Below the pieces are notes generated by a model. That model did no database searches and was not told the DNA's origin. It was given only the letters and a program-made list of their open reading frames with translations. DNA of 64,000 nt from Sphaerisporangium krabiense (GTDB lineage: Bacteria > Actinomycetota > Actinomycetes > Streptosporangiales > Streptosporangiaceae): assembly GCF_014200435.1 (NCBI RefSeq), contig NZ_JACHBR010000001.1:372001-436000 (forward strand), read 5' to 3'. Made by a program: the position numbers and the translations under genes. This document shows positions 11,814 to 25,456 of this stretch, one piece after another. Numbering within the stretch: the first letter of the stretch is position 1; each line of letters opens with the position of its first letter.

Positions 11814-12491
11814 CTACGCCGGCCCGGCCTTGTAGCCGACGCCGCGGACGGTGACCACGATCTCGGGGTGCTCGGGGTCCTTCTCGATCTTGGCCCGCAG
11901 GCGCTGGACGTGCACGTTGACCAGCCGCGTGTCCGCGGCGTGGCGGTAGCCCCAGACCTGCTCGAGCAGGACCTCGCGGGTGAAGACCTGGCGCGGCTTG
12001 CGGGCGAGCGCGACCAGCAGGTCGAACTCCAGCGGCGTGAGGTTGACCGTGTCCTCCTCGCGCTTGACCGAGTGACCGGCGACGTCGATGGTGATGTCGC
12101 CGATCTGCAGCACCTCGGGGGTCGGCTCGTCGGTGCGGCGCAGCCGCGCCCGCACCCGGGCGACGAGCTCCTTCGGCTTGAAGGGCTTGACGATGTAGTC
12201 GTCCGCGCCGGACTCCAGCCCCAGCACGACGTCGATCGTGTCGCTCTTGGCCGTCAGCATCACGATGGGCACGCCGGACTCGGCGCGGATGCGGCGGCAG
12301 ACGTCGATGCCGTCGGCACCGGGAAGCATCAGGTCGAGAAGAACCAGGTCCGGCCGGGTGTCACGGAACGCGTCCAGCGCCTTGTCGCCATCGGACACGA
12401 ACGACGGCTCGAAGCCCTCCCCCCGAAGGACAATGCCGAGCATCTCGGCGAGAGCGGCGTCGTCGTCGACGACCAGCACGCGTCCTTTCAT
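11814..12491 (-). CDS. mtrA: Response regulator MtrA
   Basis: This OmpR/PhoB-type regulator has 225 residues. The receiver domain (about 3-115) carries the phospho-acceptor Asp53 (LVLLDLMLPG), Thr80 in MLTAK and Lys102 in IVKPF. The winged-helix DNA-binding domain (about 130-223) contains LTPLEFDLLVALARKPRQVF and VHVQRLRAKIEKDP. The near-perfect family pattern and the mtrB-lpqB operon make the identity firm. It starts at ATG after GAGGGG. The upstream intergenic region contains GGTAAC/GTTACAC-type sequences that might be autoregulatory sites (inference). Confidence 0.97.
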   Translation of the reverse strand: MKGRVLVVDDDAALAEMLGIVLRGEGFEPSFVSDGDKALDAFRDTRPDLVLLDLMLPGADGIDVCRRIRAESGVPIVMLTAKSDTIDVVLGLESGADDYIVKPFKPKELVARVRARLRRTDEPTPEVLQIGDITIDVAGHSVKREEDTVNLTPLEFDLLVALARKPRQVFTREVLLEQVWGYRHAADTRLVNVHVQRLRAKIEKDPEHPEIVVTVRGVGYKAGPA

Positions 12492-12797
12492 GGCCCCTCA
12501 TTCGTTCTGCACAGGTTCGAGAAGGTTGCGGCGAAAGCGGTTAGACCGACCGAAGGTTACCCGTGCGTCAGCACCGGGCGATAAACGGTCGAACATTGGC
12601 GTCACCAAAGGCTGAATTTTAGGCGCACGTTACACAACCCGCCAATGATCTGGCTCGATGAGCTTGCCATGTGGCGTGGCGCGGGAGTGCGGCCCCCTCC
12701 CCCAAGTGTGCGTCAAGTGGGTCGTATTCGGCCATCCCCTGACGTGATCACTACGGTCAGAACCCCGAAGAGCCGCGCGACATGCCAGGATTGGGAT
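12492..12797. promoter_or_regulatory. Divergent promoter region mtrA / membrane-protein operon
   Basis: This 306-bp gene-free region holds the promoters of mtrA (leftward) and of the DUF4129-MoxR operon (rightward). A direct repeat of GGTTA, 10 bp apart, lies at about 12539-12558, and a GTTACAC heptamer at 12629-12635; the same heptamer occurs inverted upstream of whiB. Near the right edge CTGAC and GTCAG flank a GTGATCAC palindrome (about 12738-12757). No promoter with convincing -35/-10 spacing could be chosen by eye. Confidence 0.45.
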
Positions 12798-14228
12798 ATG
12801 TCAGACGGTCACGGCTCCGCGTCCAGCACCCCTGGAGGCTGGGCGCAGAACCAGCCTCCGCCGTACTCCGGTCAGGCCGGCGCGCCGTGGACGTCACCCG
12901 GCGACGCGCCCCCCGCCGACCAGGCAGGGCAGGGCCAGGTTCCCCCAGGTCAGAACGCCCCTCCCCAGGACGGCCAGGCGTACGCGCCGGGGCAGCAGGG
13001 GCCGTACGGGTACGGGCAACAGGACGGCGGGCAGGCGTACGGCCGGCAGCACGGCGGGCAGGCGTACGGGCAGGACGCGTACGGGCAGCAGTACGGCCGG
13101 CAACAGTACGGATACTCGGCGTACGGGCAGGGGGGCCAGGCGCCACCCCCGGCCGCGCCGCGCCCCGGCATCATCCCGCTGCGTCCCCTGGGCGTCGGCG
13201 ACATCCTGGACGGCACGATCAAGCTGATCCGGTCGAACCCGAAGGCCACGCTCGGCCTGTCGGCCATCGCCGCGGCCGTCGGCACGCTTCCCCTGGCGAT
13301 CGGCCAGGCGATCTACTTCAACGCGCTCGGCGGCATGCTCGCCGACCCGTCGTCGCTCACGTACGACACCGAGGCGCCGGTCGGCGGCGCGATCGCCCAG
13401 TTGGGCGGCGGCGCGCTCTCGTACATCATGCAGTTCTTCCTGGTCACGATGCTGACCGGCGTGCTCACGCGCATCCTCGGCCGCGCGGTCTTCGGCGGGC
13501 GCATCACCATCGGCGAGGCCTGGCGGCTGACCCGCCCGAGGCTGCCGGCGCTGCTCGGCCTCGCCGTTCTGACCGCGCTGATCGTGCTGGCCCCGCTGGC
13601 GCTCATCGTCCTGCTGCTGGTGGCGCTCGCGGCGATCGGCACGACCCTGGCGGGCGTCGCGTCCGCCGCGTTGCTCCTCGGTCTCGGCTACCTGGTCTAC
13701 GCGCTGATCATGACCACGCGCCTCGCGCTGGCCCCGGCCGCGGTGGTGCTGGAGGGCCGCGGCGTCTTCGAGGCGCTCCGGCGGTCCTGGGGCCTGGTCG
13801 GCGGCGCCTTCTGGCGCACGCTCGGCATCCTGGTCCTCACCATGATCCTGACCGCGCTGATCGGCGGCATCCTGTCGGTGCCCGTGAACGTGCTGACCAT
13901 GCTGGTCACCTTCACCGGCCGCGACGGCCTGATCGCCACGGTGCTCACGACGATCCTGCTCGTCATCGGCGGCATCCTCACCTCGATGATCACCTACCCG
14001 CTGCAGGCGGGCGTCAACGGCCTGCTCTACACCGACAGGCGGATGCGCGCCGAGGCGTTCGACCTCGTGCTGCGCACCGCGGCGGCGGAGCAGTACCGCC
14101 AGGGGTGGGTGTCCTCGGCCGCCGACGACCTGTGGCACCCTTCCCACGCGGCGGGCCACGCGGGCGGGTACCATCCGCAGGACCCCCGCCATCATCCCTA
14201 CGCCCCGGGCGGCCCCGGAGGGCTGTGA
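12798..14228 (+). CDS. Multi-pass membrane protein, glycerophosphodiester phosphodiesterase membrane-domain type
   Basis: The 476-residue protein has a Gly/Gln/Pro/Tyr-rich, probably disordered cytoplasmic N-terminus (about 1-125, repeats of the type GQAYGQ and QQYGRQQYG). About six hydrophobic helices follow (RPGIIPLRPLGVGDILDGTIKLIRSNP leads into them). This layout matches actinobacterial proteins annotated as the membrane domain of glycerophosphoryl diester phosphodiesterases (DUF7847-like). The catalytic domain is absent, so no enzymatic role can be claimed. The start is the ATG at 12798, reading MSDGHGSASSTPGG, rather than an upstream in-frame ATG at 12645 that falls in promoter sequence. 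Its stop overlaps the next start (GTGA), so it heads the operon with DUF4129, DUF4350, MoxR and DUF58. Confidence 0.8.
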   Translation: MSDGHGSASSTPGGWAQNQPPPYSGQAGAPWTSPGDAPPADQAGQGQVPPGQNAPPQDGQAYAPGQQGPYGYGQQDGGQAYGRQHGGQAYGQDAYGQQYGRQQYGYSAYGQGGQAPPPAAPRPGIIPLRPLGVGDILDGTIKLIRSNPKATLGLSAIAAAVGTLPLAIGQAIYFNALGGMLADPSSLTYDTEAPVGGAIAQLGGGALSYIMQFFLVTMLTGVLTRILGRAVFGGRITIGEAWRLTRPRLPALLGLAVLTALIVLAPLALIVLLLVALAAIGTTLAGVASAALLLGLGYLVYALIMTTRLALAPAAVVLEGRGVFEALRRSWGLVGGAFWRTLGILVLTMILTALIGGILSVPVNVLTMLVTFTGRDGLIATVLTTILLVIGGILTSMITYPLQAGVNGLLYTDRRMRAEAFDLVLRTAAAEQYRQGWVSSAADDLWHPSHAAGHAGGYHPQDPRHHPYAPGGPGGL

Positions 14229-14935
14229 CCATCTCCACGACCATCTCCGTGACCATCTCCGCGAGCCTCCTCGCGACCGCCTCCTCGGCGATCTTCGGCG
14301 ACATCGGCCGCGACGAGGCGCGCCGCCGGGCGTTCGAAGAGCTCGTGAGGCCCGAGTACCAGCAGGAATCGCTGCTGGAGCGCCTGGTCAGGATCGTGCG
14401 GGAGTTCTTCGGCGGCCTGCTCGACCAGGCGCCGGGCGGCGTGCCCGGCGGCCTCCTGGCGCTCGCCGTCATCGTCGTGCTCATCGCCGCGCTGATCGGC
14501 CTGATCGCCTGGCAGGCGCGGAAGGCCACGGGCGGCAGGCGCGCGGCCGAGGGCCTGTTCGGGACGCGCGAGCGCACCGCCGACGAGCACCGGCAGGAGG
14601 CCGGACGGCTGGCCGGGGAGTCCCGCTGGGCGGAGGCCATCCGCGAGCGGTTGCGCGCCATCGCCCGCGACCTGGAGCACCGGGCCATCGTCGCGCCGCA
14701 GCCGGGCCGCACGGCCGACGAGCTGGCGGAGGCCGCGGGCGCGGAGCTGCCCGCGTTCGCGGGACGGCTGGCCGGGGCCGCGCGGCTGTTCGACGACGTC
14801 ACCTACGGGCAGCGCCCTGGATCGCCGGAGGACTACGGGACGATGACGGCCCTGGACGAGGACCTGCGCGCCGCCAGGCCCGCCGCGCTCGCGGGGCGGG
14901 CGCACGCCGCCCCGCCCGGGACGGCCGCCCCATGA
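14225..14935 (+). CDS. DUF4129 domain protein
   Basis: The 236-residue product has a periplasmic-side N-terminal segment, one clear transmembrane helix (GGLLALAVIVVLIAALIGLIAW) and a C-terminal DUF4129 domain (about 120-215) with RWAEAIRERLRAIARDLEHR and RTADELA. DUF4129 proteins accompany MoxR/DUF58 operons and their role is unknown. The GTG start overlaps the previous stop (GTGA). The first 12 codons repeat the 10-mer GACCATCTCC three times, and a second in-frame GTG at 14249 is an alternative start. Its stop overlaps the next start (ATGA). Confidence 0.85.
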   Translation: MTISTTISVTISASLLATASSAIFGDIGRDEARRRAFEELVRPEYQQESLLERLVRIVREFFGGLLDQAPGGVPGGLLALAVIVVLIAALIGLIAWQARKATGGRRAAEGLFGTRERTADEHRQEAGRLAGESRWAEAIRERLRAIARDLEHRAIVAPQPGRTADELAEAAGAELPAFAGRLAGAARLFDDVTYGQRPGSPEDYGTMTALDEDLRAARPAALAGRAHAAPPGTAAP

Positions 14936-16208
14936 CCGTGACCTCTTGCCCGCCCCCGGCCACGGGCGGCTCCGCCGCGGAACCCATGAACGACTCCGCC
15001 GCGGCGTCCGTGAGCGGCTCCGCCGCAGCATCCATGAGCGGCTCCGCCGCAGCGCCCCAGAGCGGCTCCGCCGCGGTGTCCCCCACGGCGCGGGGCCTGT
15101 GGCGCGGCGCGCGGGGCGCGGTGGCGCTCGGCGTGATCGTGATCGCCGTCGCCGTGGTGACCGCGCTGGTCGTGGGCGGCTCCGGCGAGAGCGGGCGGCT
15201 CGACCCCACCGACACCACGCTCTCGGGCGGCAAGGCGCTCGCCCGGCTCCTGGCCGGCCAGGGCGTCCGCGTCGAGCGGGTCTCCACCGTCGAGGAGGTC
15301 GAGCGCCTCGACGGGACGGAGAGCCAGATCCTGATCTCCGGCACCTGGTGGCTCACCTCCGACGAGCACCGGCGGCTCGCCAGGACGCGCGCCGACCGCC
15401 TGGTCGTCGGGGCCGACCCGGCGCTGGTCACCCTGGCCCCGGGCCTGGAGGCCGCCGGCGAGGCGTCGCTCCGTTCGCGGGAACCGGGCTGCGAGCTGCC
15501 CGCCGCCGTCCGCGCGGGCAGCGCCCACATGGGCGGCGCGACGTTCCGCACCCCGCCCGAGGGCGCCGTCGGCTGCTACCCCGGCGAGGACGGGGCGAGC
15601 CTGGTGCGCGTGTTCGGCACCGGGGCTCCGACGGTGACCGTGGTCGGCGACGGCGCGTTCATGACCAACCAGCGGCTCGCCGAGGACGGCAACGCCGCGC
15701 TCGCGGTCAACCTGGCGGGGGCCAAGCCGGTGCTGATCTGGCTGGTCCCCGGCGGCAGGCCCGCGTCCGCCCCCGGCTCCGGGGACGTCTCTCCCGGCGA
15801 CCTGATCCCCGCCGGGGTGGTCTGGGCGCTGGTCCAGCTCCTCGTCGCGGTGCTGGTCGTGGCGCTGTGGCGGGGCCGCAGGCTCGGGCCGGTGGTGGTC
15901 GAGCGGCTGCCCGTGGTGGTGCGCGCCGCCGAGACCGTGGAGGGGCGGGGCCGGCTGTACCGGGCCCGCCGCGCGCGCGACCGCGCCGCCGCCACGCTGC
16001 GGGCGGCCTGCGCGGCGCGCCTGACGCCGAGGCTGGGGCTGACCGGGGACGCCACCCCGGATGAGATCGTCGCCGCGACCGCCCTGAAGTCGGGGCAGGA
16101 CGCGGTCTGGGTCCGTTCGGTCATGTACGGGCCGGCGCCGGCCGACGACGCCGCGCTGGTCGCCCTGGCGGGCCACCTCGACACCTTGGAAAGGCAGGTA
16201 CGAGAGTC

Positions 16209-16212
<4 letters not shown>
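14932..16212 (+). CDS. DUF4350 domain membrane protein
   Basis: The 426-residue protein has a repetitive Ser/Ala-rich N-terminus (residues about 12-50), a transmembrane helix (VALGVIVIAVAVVTALVVGG), an extracytoplasmic DUF4350 domain (about 85-285) and a second helix (LIPAGVVWALVQLLVAVLVVALW). A cytoplasmic tail includes RLYRARRARDRAAATLR. It matches the Rv3691 type of protein that precedes moxR2 in mycobacteria. It is translationally coupled on both sides (ATGA upstream, GTGA downstream). The repeated N-terminus is encoded by a 24-bp tandem repeat. Confidence 0.85.
14968..15081 (+). repeat. 24-bp tandem repeat in the DUF4350 gene
   Basis: Four full units of 24 bp and a partial fifth start at 14968, 14992, 15016, 15040 and 15064. 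Each opens with GGCTCCGCCGC or a one-base variant. They are in frame and encode 8-residue Ser-Ala-Ala-containing units ahead of the first transmembrane helix. Confidence 0.85.
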
Positions 16213-17377
<1,165 letters not shown>

Positions 17378-17378
<1 letters not shown>

Positions 17379-18739
17379 TGGCGCTGACCGGCCGCGCCGG
17401 GCTGATCGCCGCGCTCGGCGCGATCGCCGTGTACTTCGCGCCGCGGCCGGAGTACACGGTGCTCGGCCTCCTGCTGCTGCTCGCCGCGCTGGTCGTGGTG
17501 GACCTGCTGTTCGCGGGCGGCGTGCGCCCGCTGCGCTTCCGGCGCGGCGGGGAGCGGCTCGTGCGCCTCGGCGAGTCCGTGGCCGTCGAACTGGTCGTGG
17601 AGAACCCCGGACGCCGCCGCGTGCGGGGCACGCTGCGGGACGCCTGGCCGCCGTCCGCGGGCGCGCACCCCCGCCACCTGCGCGTGGACGTCCCGGCGGG
17701 CGAGCGCCGCCGCCTGGTCACGACGCTCACCCCGTCGCGGCGCGGCGACCGCGAGGCCGTCAAGGTGACCGTGCGCTCGCTCGGCCCGCTCGGCCTGGCC
17801 GCGCGCCAGGGCTCCCACGTGGTGCCCTGGAAGGTGCGCGTGCTGCCGCCGTTCCTCAGCCGCAAGCATCTGCCCGCCAAGCTGGCGAAGCTGCGCGAGC
17901 TGGAAGGGACGCACCCGGCGCTGGTGCGCGGGCAGGGCACCGAGTTCGACTCCCTGCGCGAGTACGTGGTCGGGGACGACGTGCGGTCGATCGACTGGCG
18001 GGCCACGGCGCGGCGGTCGGACGTCGTCGTGCGGACCTGGCGTCCGGAGCGGGACCGGCGCGTCCTGATCGTGCTGGACACCGGCCGCACCTCCGCCGGC
18101 CGCGTCGGCGTCTCTCCCCTGGCCACCCCCACCCCACCCGCCACCCCCGCCCACGGCGCCGGGCGCGGCGCCGCCGGGTGGCCGCGGCTGGACTGGTCGA
18201 TGGACGCCGCCCTGCTGCTGGCCGCGCTCGCCGCCCGCGCGGGCGACCGCGTCGACTTCCTCGCCCACGACCGGGCCGCCCGCGCCTGGACCTCGGGCGC
18301 CTCGCGGACCGGCTCGCTGTCGGCGCTGGTCAACGTGATGGCCCCGCTCGAACCCGAGCTGGTCGAGGCCGACTCCGAGCGCATGGTCGCGACGATCATG
18401 GCGAGGGCCGGGCGGCGCTGCCTGGTCGTGCTGATGACCGACCTCAACCCCGCCGCCATGGAGCAGGGCCTGCTGCCGGTCCTGCCGCGGCTCGCCGCGC
18501 GCCACCTCGTGCTGGTCGCCGCCGTGGCCGACCCGCGGGTGGCGGAGATGGCCGCGGGCCGCGGCACGCCCGAGCTGGTCTACGACGCGGCGGCGGCCGA
18601 GCACCTGCGCGGCGAGCGCGCCCGCCTCACGGCCCGCCTGCGCCGCCACGGCTGCGAGGTCGTGGACGCCACCCCCGACACCCTCGCCCCGGCCCTCGCC
18701 GACGCCTACCTCGCCCTCAAGGCCGCCGGTCGTCTGTGA
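17378..18739 (+). CDS. DUF58 domain (vWA-like) membrane protein
   Basis: The 453-residue protein starts with two hydrophobic helices (about 6-50). It continues with a beta-rich region and the DUF58 signature REYVVGDDVRSIDWRATARR (about 190-210), then a vWA-like domain with the MIDAS-type motif LDTGRTS. A low-complexity Pro/Ala/Gly insert (about 250-265) directly follows that motif. DUF58 proteins are the typical clients of MoxR ATPases. The ATG overlaps the moxR stop by one base. It ends the operon here; the usual next genes, spoIIM and RDD, lie 11 kb away. Confidence 0.9.
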
Positions 18740-18787
18740 CCCCGGCGGCGTCCGGGCCCGCCTCCGGCCCCGGTGGCCGCGTGGTGG

Positions 18788-22429
<3,642 letters not shown>

Positions 22430-22500
22430 CGAGAACCTCCGCGGTGATATCGGCATTTCCGGTTGTCGGGACCTCTGACGCACGCCAGCATGAGCCTGTC

Positions 22501-25236
22501 ATGGAATTCCAGATCATGGGTGCGTTACGGGCGCGTGACGGCGAGCACGACCGTACTCCGACGGCCCCCAAGCACCGCGATCTTCTCGTCGTCTTCCTGC
22601 TGAACCCGCGCCGTCCGCTGACCGTCGCCCGCCTGCGGCGGCTGCTGTGGCCGCGCGAGGACGGGGAGCGGTCGGAGTCGCTGGTCCGCGGCTACGTGGG
22701 CGCGCTGCGCCGCCTGCTCGGCACCGACGTCATCACGACCGTGTCGGGCACCTACACGCTGGCCGTCGAGGACGACCGGATCGACGCGCACCGGTTCCGG
22801 CGCCTGGTCGAGGAGGGCCTGGACGCGGCCGCCGCGCGGGAGGAACGCGCCCGCGCGCTGCTGGGCGAGGCGCTCGGCCTGTGGCAGGGGCGGGCCCTGG
22901 AGGACGTCGACCCCGACGGGCACCGGTGGGTGGAGACCGCCGCGCTGCGCGAGGAGTTGGAGGAGCTGCGCCTGCTGGCCGTCGAGCGGCGCGTCGATCT
23001 CGACCTGGCGGCCGGGCTGCATCGGGGCCTCATCGCCGACCTGCGCAGGCTCACTCGGGAGCATCCGCTGTGGCAGCGCTTCCACGGCCAGTACATGCTC
23101 GCCCTGTACCGGGGCGGGCGCCGCGCGGAGGCGCTGGAGGCGTACGGACGGCTGCGCGACGCCCTCGACGAGGGGCACGCCATCGAACCCGACCCGGAGC
23201 TGCAGCTCCTCTACCACCGCATGCTGCACGACGACGTCTCCCTGCACGTCGCCGCGGGGCCGCCCGTGCTGCTCCCCCACGACGTCACCGGCTTCACCGG
23301 CCGCGAGGACCTGCTCGAACACCTGGACCGCCTCACCACCGGCCCCGCGCGGGTCGTCGTCCACGGGCAGGCCGGGGTGGGCAAGTCGGCGCTCGCCGTC
23401 CACGCCGCCTGGCGCGCGCGCCCCCGGTTCCCCGATGGAGTGTTCTACGCCGACCTGCGCGGCGACCACGGCCGGCCCGTCCATCCCGCCACGGTGCTCG
23501 AGGACCTGCTGCGGTGGCTGGGCTGCCCGGCCCAGGCCATGCCCGCCACCCTGGAACGGCGGGAGTGGCTGTTTCGCACCTACACCGCGAACCGGCGGCT
23601 GCTGCTGGTGCTGGACAACGCCGTCGACGAGGGCCAGGTGCGCCCCCTGCTGGCCGCGTGCCCGACCGTCGTGACCAGCCGCTCGCCGCTCGGCGGGCTC
23701 GTCGACGCGGTGCGCCTGACCGTGGACGTCCTGGACGACCGCGAGGCGCAGGACCTGCTCGCGGGGCTGATCGGGCCGCGCCGGGCGGGCGAGGAGGCGA
23801 CGGCGACGCGCAGGCTCGGGCAGGTCTGCGGCGGCCTGCCGATCGCGCTCCGCATCGCGGGCTCGCGGCTGGCGGCGCGCCCGGCGTGGACGGTCGGCCA
23901 CCTGGCCGGGCTCCTCGACGACGAGCACCGCAGGCTGGACCAGCTCCACTCCGGCGACCAGACCGTCCGCGGCGTGTACGCGGTGGGGTACGAAGGGCTG
24001 CCGGACAAGGCCCGGCGCATGCTGCGCGCGCTCGGCGCGCTGCCGTCGCCGGACTTCGCGCACTGGGTCACCGAGCTCTTCGGCGACGAGGCCGAGGCCC
24101 TGGTCGACGCGGGGCTGATGGAGACGCACGCCGTGGACGTCGCCGGTCAGGTGCGCTACCGGCTGCACGACCTCACCCGCCTGTACGCGCGGGAGCGGCT
24201 GGTCGCCGAGGGCGGCGGCCAGGACGCCGTGCGGCAGACGCTCACGGGGTTGATGAGCGTCGTCACGACGATGGTCCGCGCCTCGCGCTTCCCCCTGCTG
24301 TCGGGGGACGGCGCGGGCGCGCGGCACGCCACGACCGACATCAAGCAGTCGGTGAACTGGCTGCTCGCCGAGCGGGTGTTCCTGACCGCGCTCGTGGCGG
24401 AGCTGCACAAGGCCGGGCTGTGGGAGCACGCCTGGCGGCTCGCCCACCTGCTCACGCCGTTCCTGGAGCGGTACCGGTTCCTGGACTCCTGGCGGCTCGC
24501 CTGCGAGTCAGGGCTGAGCGCGGCGCGGCAGACGGCGGAGGTGCGCGCCGAGGCGCTCCTGCTGCGCGACCTGGGCGACCTGCACCGGGCGGAGCAGCGG
24601 TGGGATCCGGCGGCCGAGCGGCTGCGGCTCGCGCTCGGCATGTTCCTGCGCGTGGGCGACGCCAAGAACGCCGTCCACACCCGCCGCCGTCTCGGCCAGG
24701 TCCTGCTCGAACTCGACCGGCCCGAGGACGCCGAACGCAACCTCCTGACCTGCCTGGCCGCCTACACCTCCGAGGTCTCCCCGGCCCCCGCCGGCCCCGC
24801 TCCCCAGGGCGCCGCGCTCCACGACCCGCAGGAAGAGGCCGAGACCCGGCGGGCCCTCGGCGCCGTCCTCGGGCGTACGGGACGCCTGGACGAGGCGGCG
24901 GCGCACCTCGTGCGCGCGGTGTCCCTGCTGTCCTCGACCGGCGACCGGCACCGGCACGCCGACGCGCTGCTCGACCTGACCGCGGCGCGCCTGGCCCAAG
25001 GGTCGCCCGACGAGGCGCGGGCCCACGCCCAGCGGGCGAGGAGCATCGCCGTACGGCTCGGCGACCGCCTCCTCAACACCCGGGCCCTCATCGCCCTCGC
25101 GGAGGTCCTCCTCGCCGAGGGCGCCGGGGAGCAGGCCCGCGACCTCGCCTCGGAGGCCCTGGCCGCCCTGGAGACCGGCCCCGACCCGGCCGCCCGCGCC
25201 CGGGCGCTGCGGATCCTGGACCCGTCCCGCTCCTGA
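22501..25236 (+). CDS. AfsR/SARP-family transcriptional regulator with NB-ARC and TPR domains
   Basis: The 911-residue protein has an N-terminal OmpR-like DNA-binding domain (about 1-90; RLRRLLWPREDGERSESLVRG lies within it) and a bacterial transcriptional activator domain (about 95-240). An NB-ARC ATPase follows, with Walker A GQAGVGKS (289-296) and Walker B-like LLLVLDNAVD, then a C-terminal TPR array. This is the AfsR architecture of pathway-activating SARPs, which usually control secondary metabolism or development. No biosynthetic cluster is in the window, so the target is unknown. The ATG at 22501 gives the expected MEFQIMGALRARDGE beginning, though its ribosome site is weak. Divergent from the WD40 kinase. 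Confidence 0.9.
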   Translation: MEFQIMGALRARDGEHDRTPTAPKHRDLLVVFLLNPRRPLTVARLRRLLWPREDGERSESLVRGYVGALRRLLGTDVITTVSGTYTLAVEDDRIDAHRFRRLVEEGLDAAAAREERARALLGEALGLWQGRALEDVDPDGHRWVETAALREELEELRLLAVERRVDLDLAAGLHRGLIADLRRLTREHPLWQRFHGQYMLALYRGGRRAEALEAYGRLRDALDEGHAIEPDPELQLLYHRMLHDDVSLHVAAGPPVLLPHDVTGFTGREDLLEHLDRLTTGPARVVVHGQAGVGKSALAVHAAWRARPRFPDGVFYADLRGDHGRPVHPATVLEDLLRWLGCPAQAMPATLERREWLFRTYTANRRLLLVLDNAVDEGQVRPLLAACPTVVTSRSPLGGLVDAVRLTVDVLDDREAQDLLAGLIGPRRAGEEATATRRLGQVCGGLPIALRIAGSRLAARPAWTVGHLAGLLDDEHRRLDQLHSGDQTVRGVYAVGYEGLPDKARRMLRALGALPSPDFAHWVTELFGDEAEALVDAGLMETHAVDVAGQVRYRLHDLTRLYARERLVAEGGGQDAVRQTLTGLMSVVTTMVRASRFPLLSGDGAGARHATTDIKQSVNWLLAERVFLTALVAELHKAGLWEHAWRLAHLLTPFLERYRFLDSWRLACESGLSAARQTAEVRAEALLLRDLGDLHRAEQRWDPAAERLRLALGMFLRVGDAKNAVHTRRRLGQVLLELDRPEDAERNLLTCLAAYTSEVSPAPAGPAPQGAALHDPQEEAETRRALGAVLGRTGRLDEAAAHLVRAVSLLSSTGDRHRHADALLDLTAARLAQGSPDEARAHAQRARSIAVRLGDRLLNTRALIALAEVLLAEGAGEQARDLASEALAALETGPDPAARARALRILDPSRS

Positions 25237-25456
25237 CGGGCCACGCGCGGGCCGTTCTGCCTGCTTCGCGGCCGATTTCCGGTACAGGTACGGATGTCGC
25301 TACGGATATTCAGAACCCGGCCCGGCACCTAGCGTCACGGGCAAGCGCTGTCTCGTCACCCCCCACGATCCTCCGCACGCCGTCGGCCGCGACGTTCCTC
25401 CGCGGCGTGACCGCCGCCCGTGTGCCCGGCGGCGGGCGGTACGGAAAGGAACGCGC

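Noticed and set aside
12645-12797. N-terminal extension of the membrane protein to the ATG at 12645
   Set aside because: The 51 added residues fall in the promoter region, are unlike the family, and the ATG at 12798 begins a typical N-terminus.
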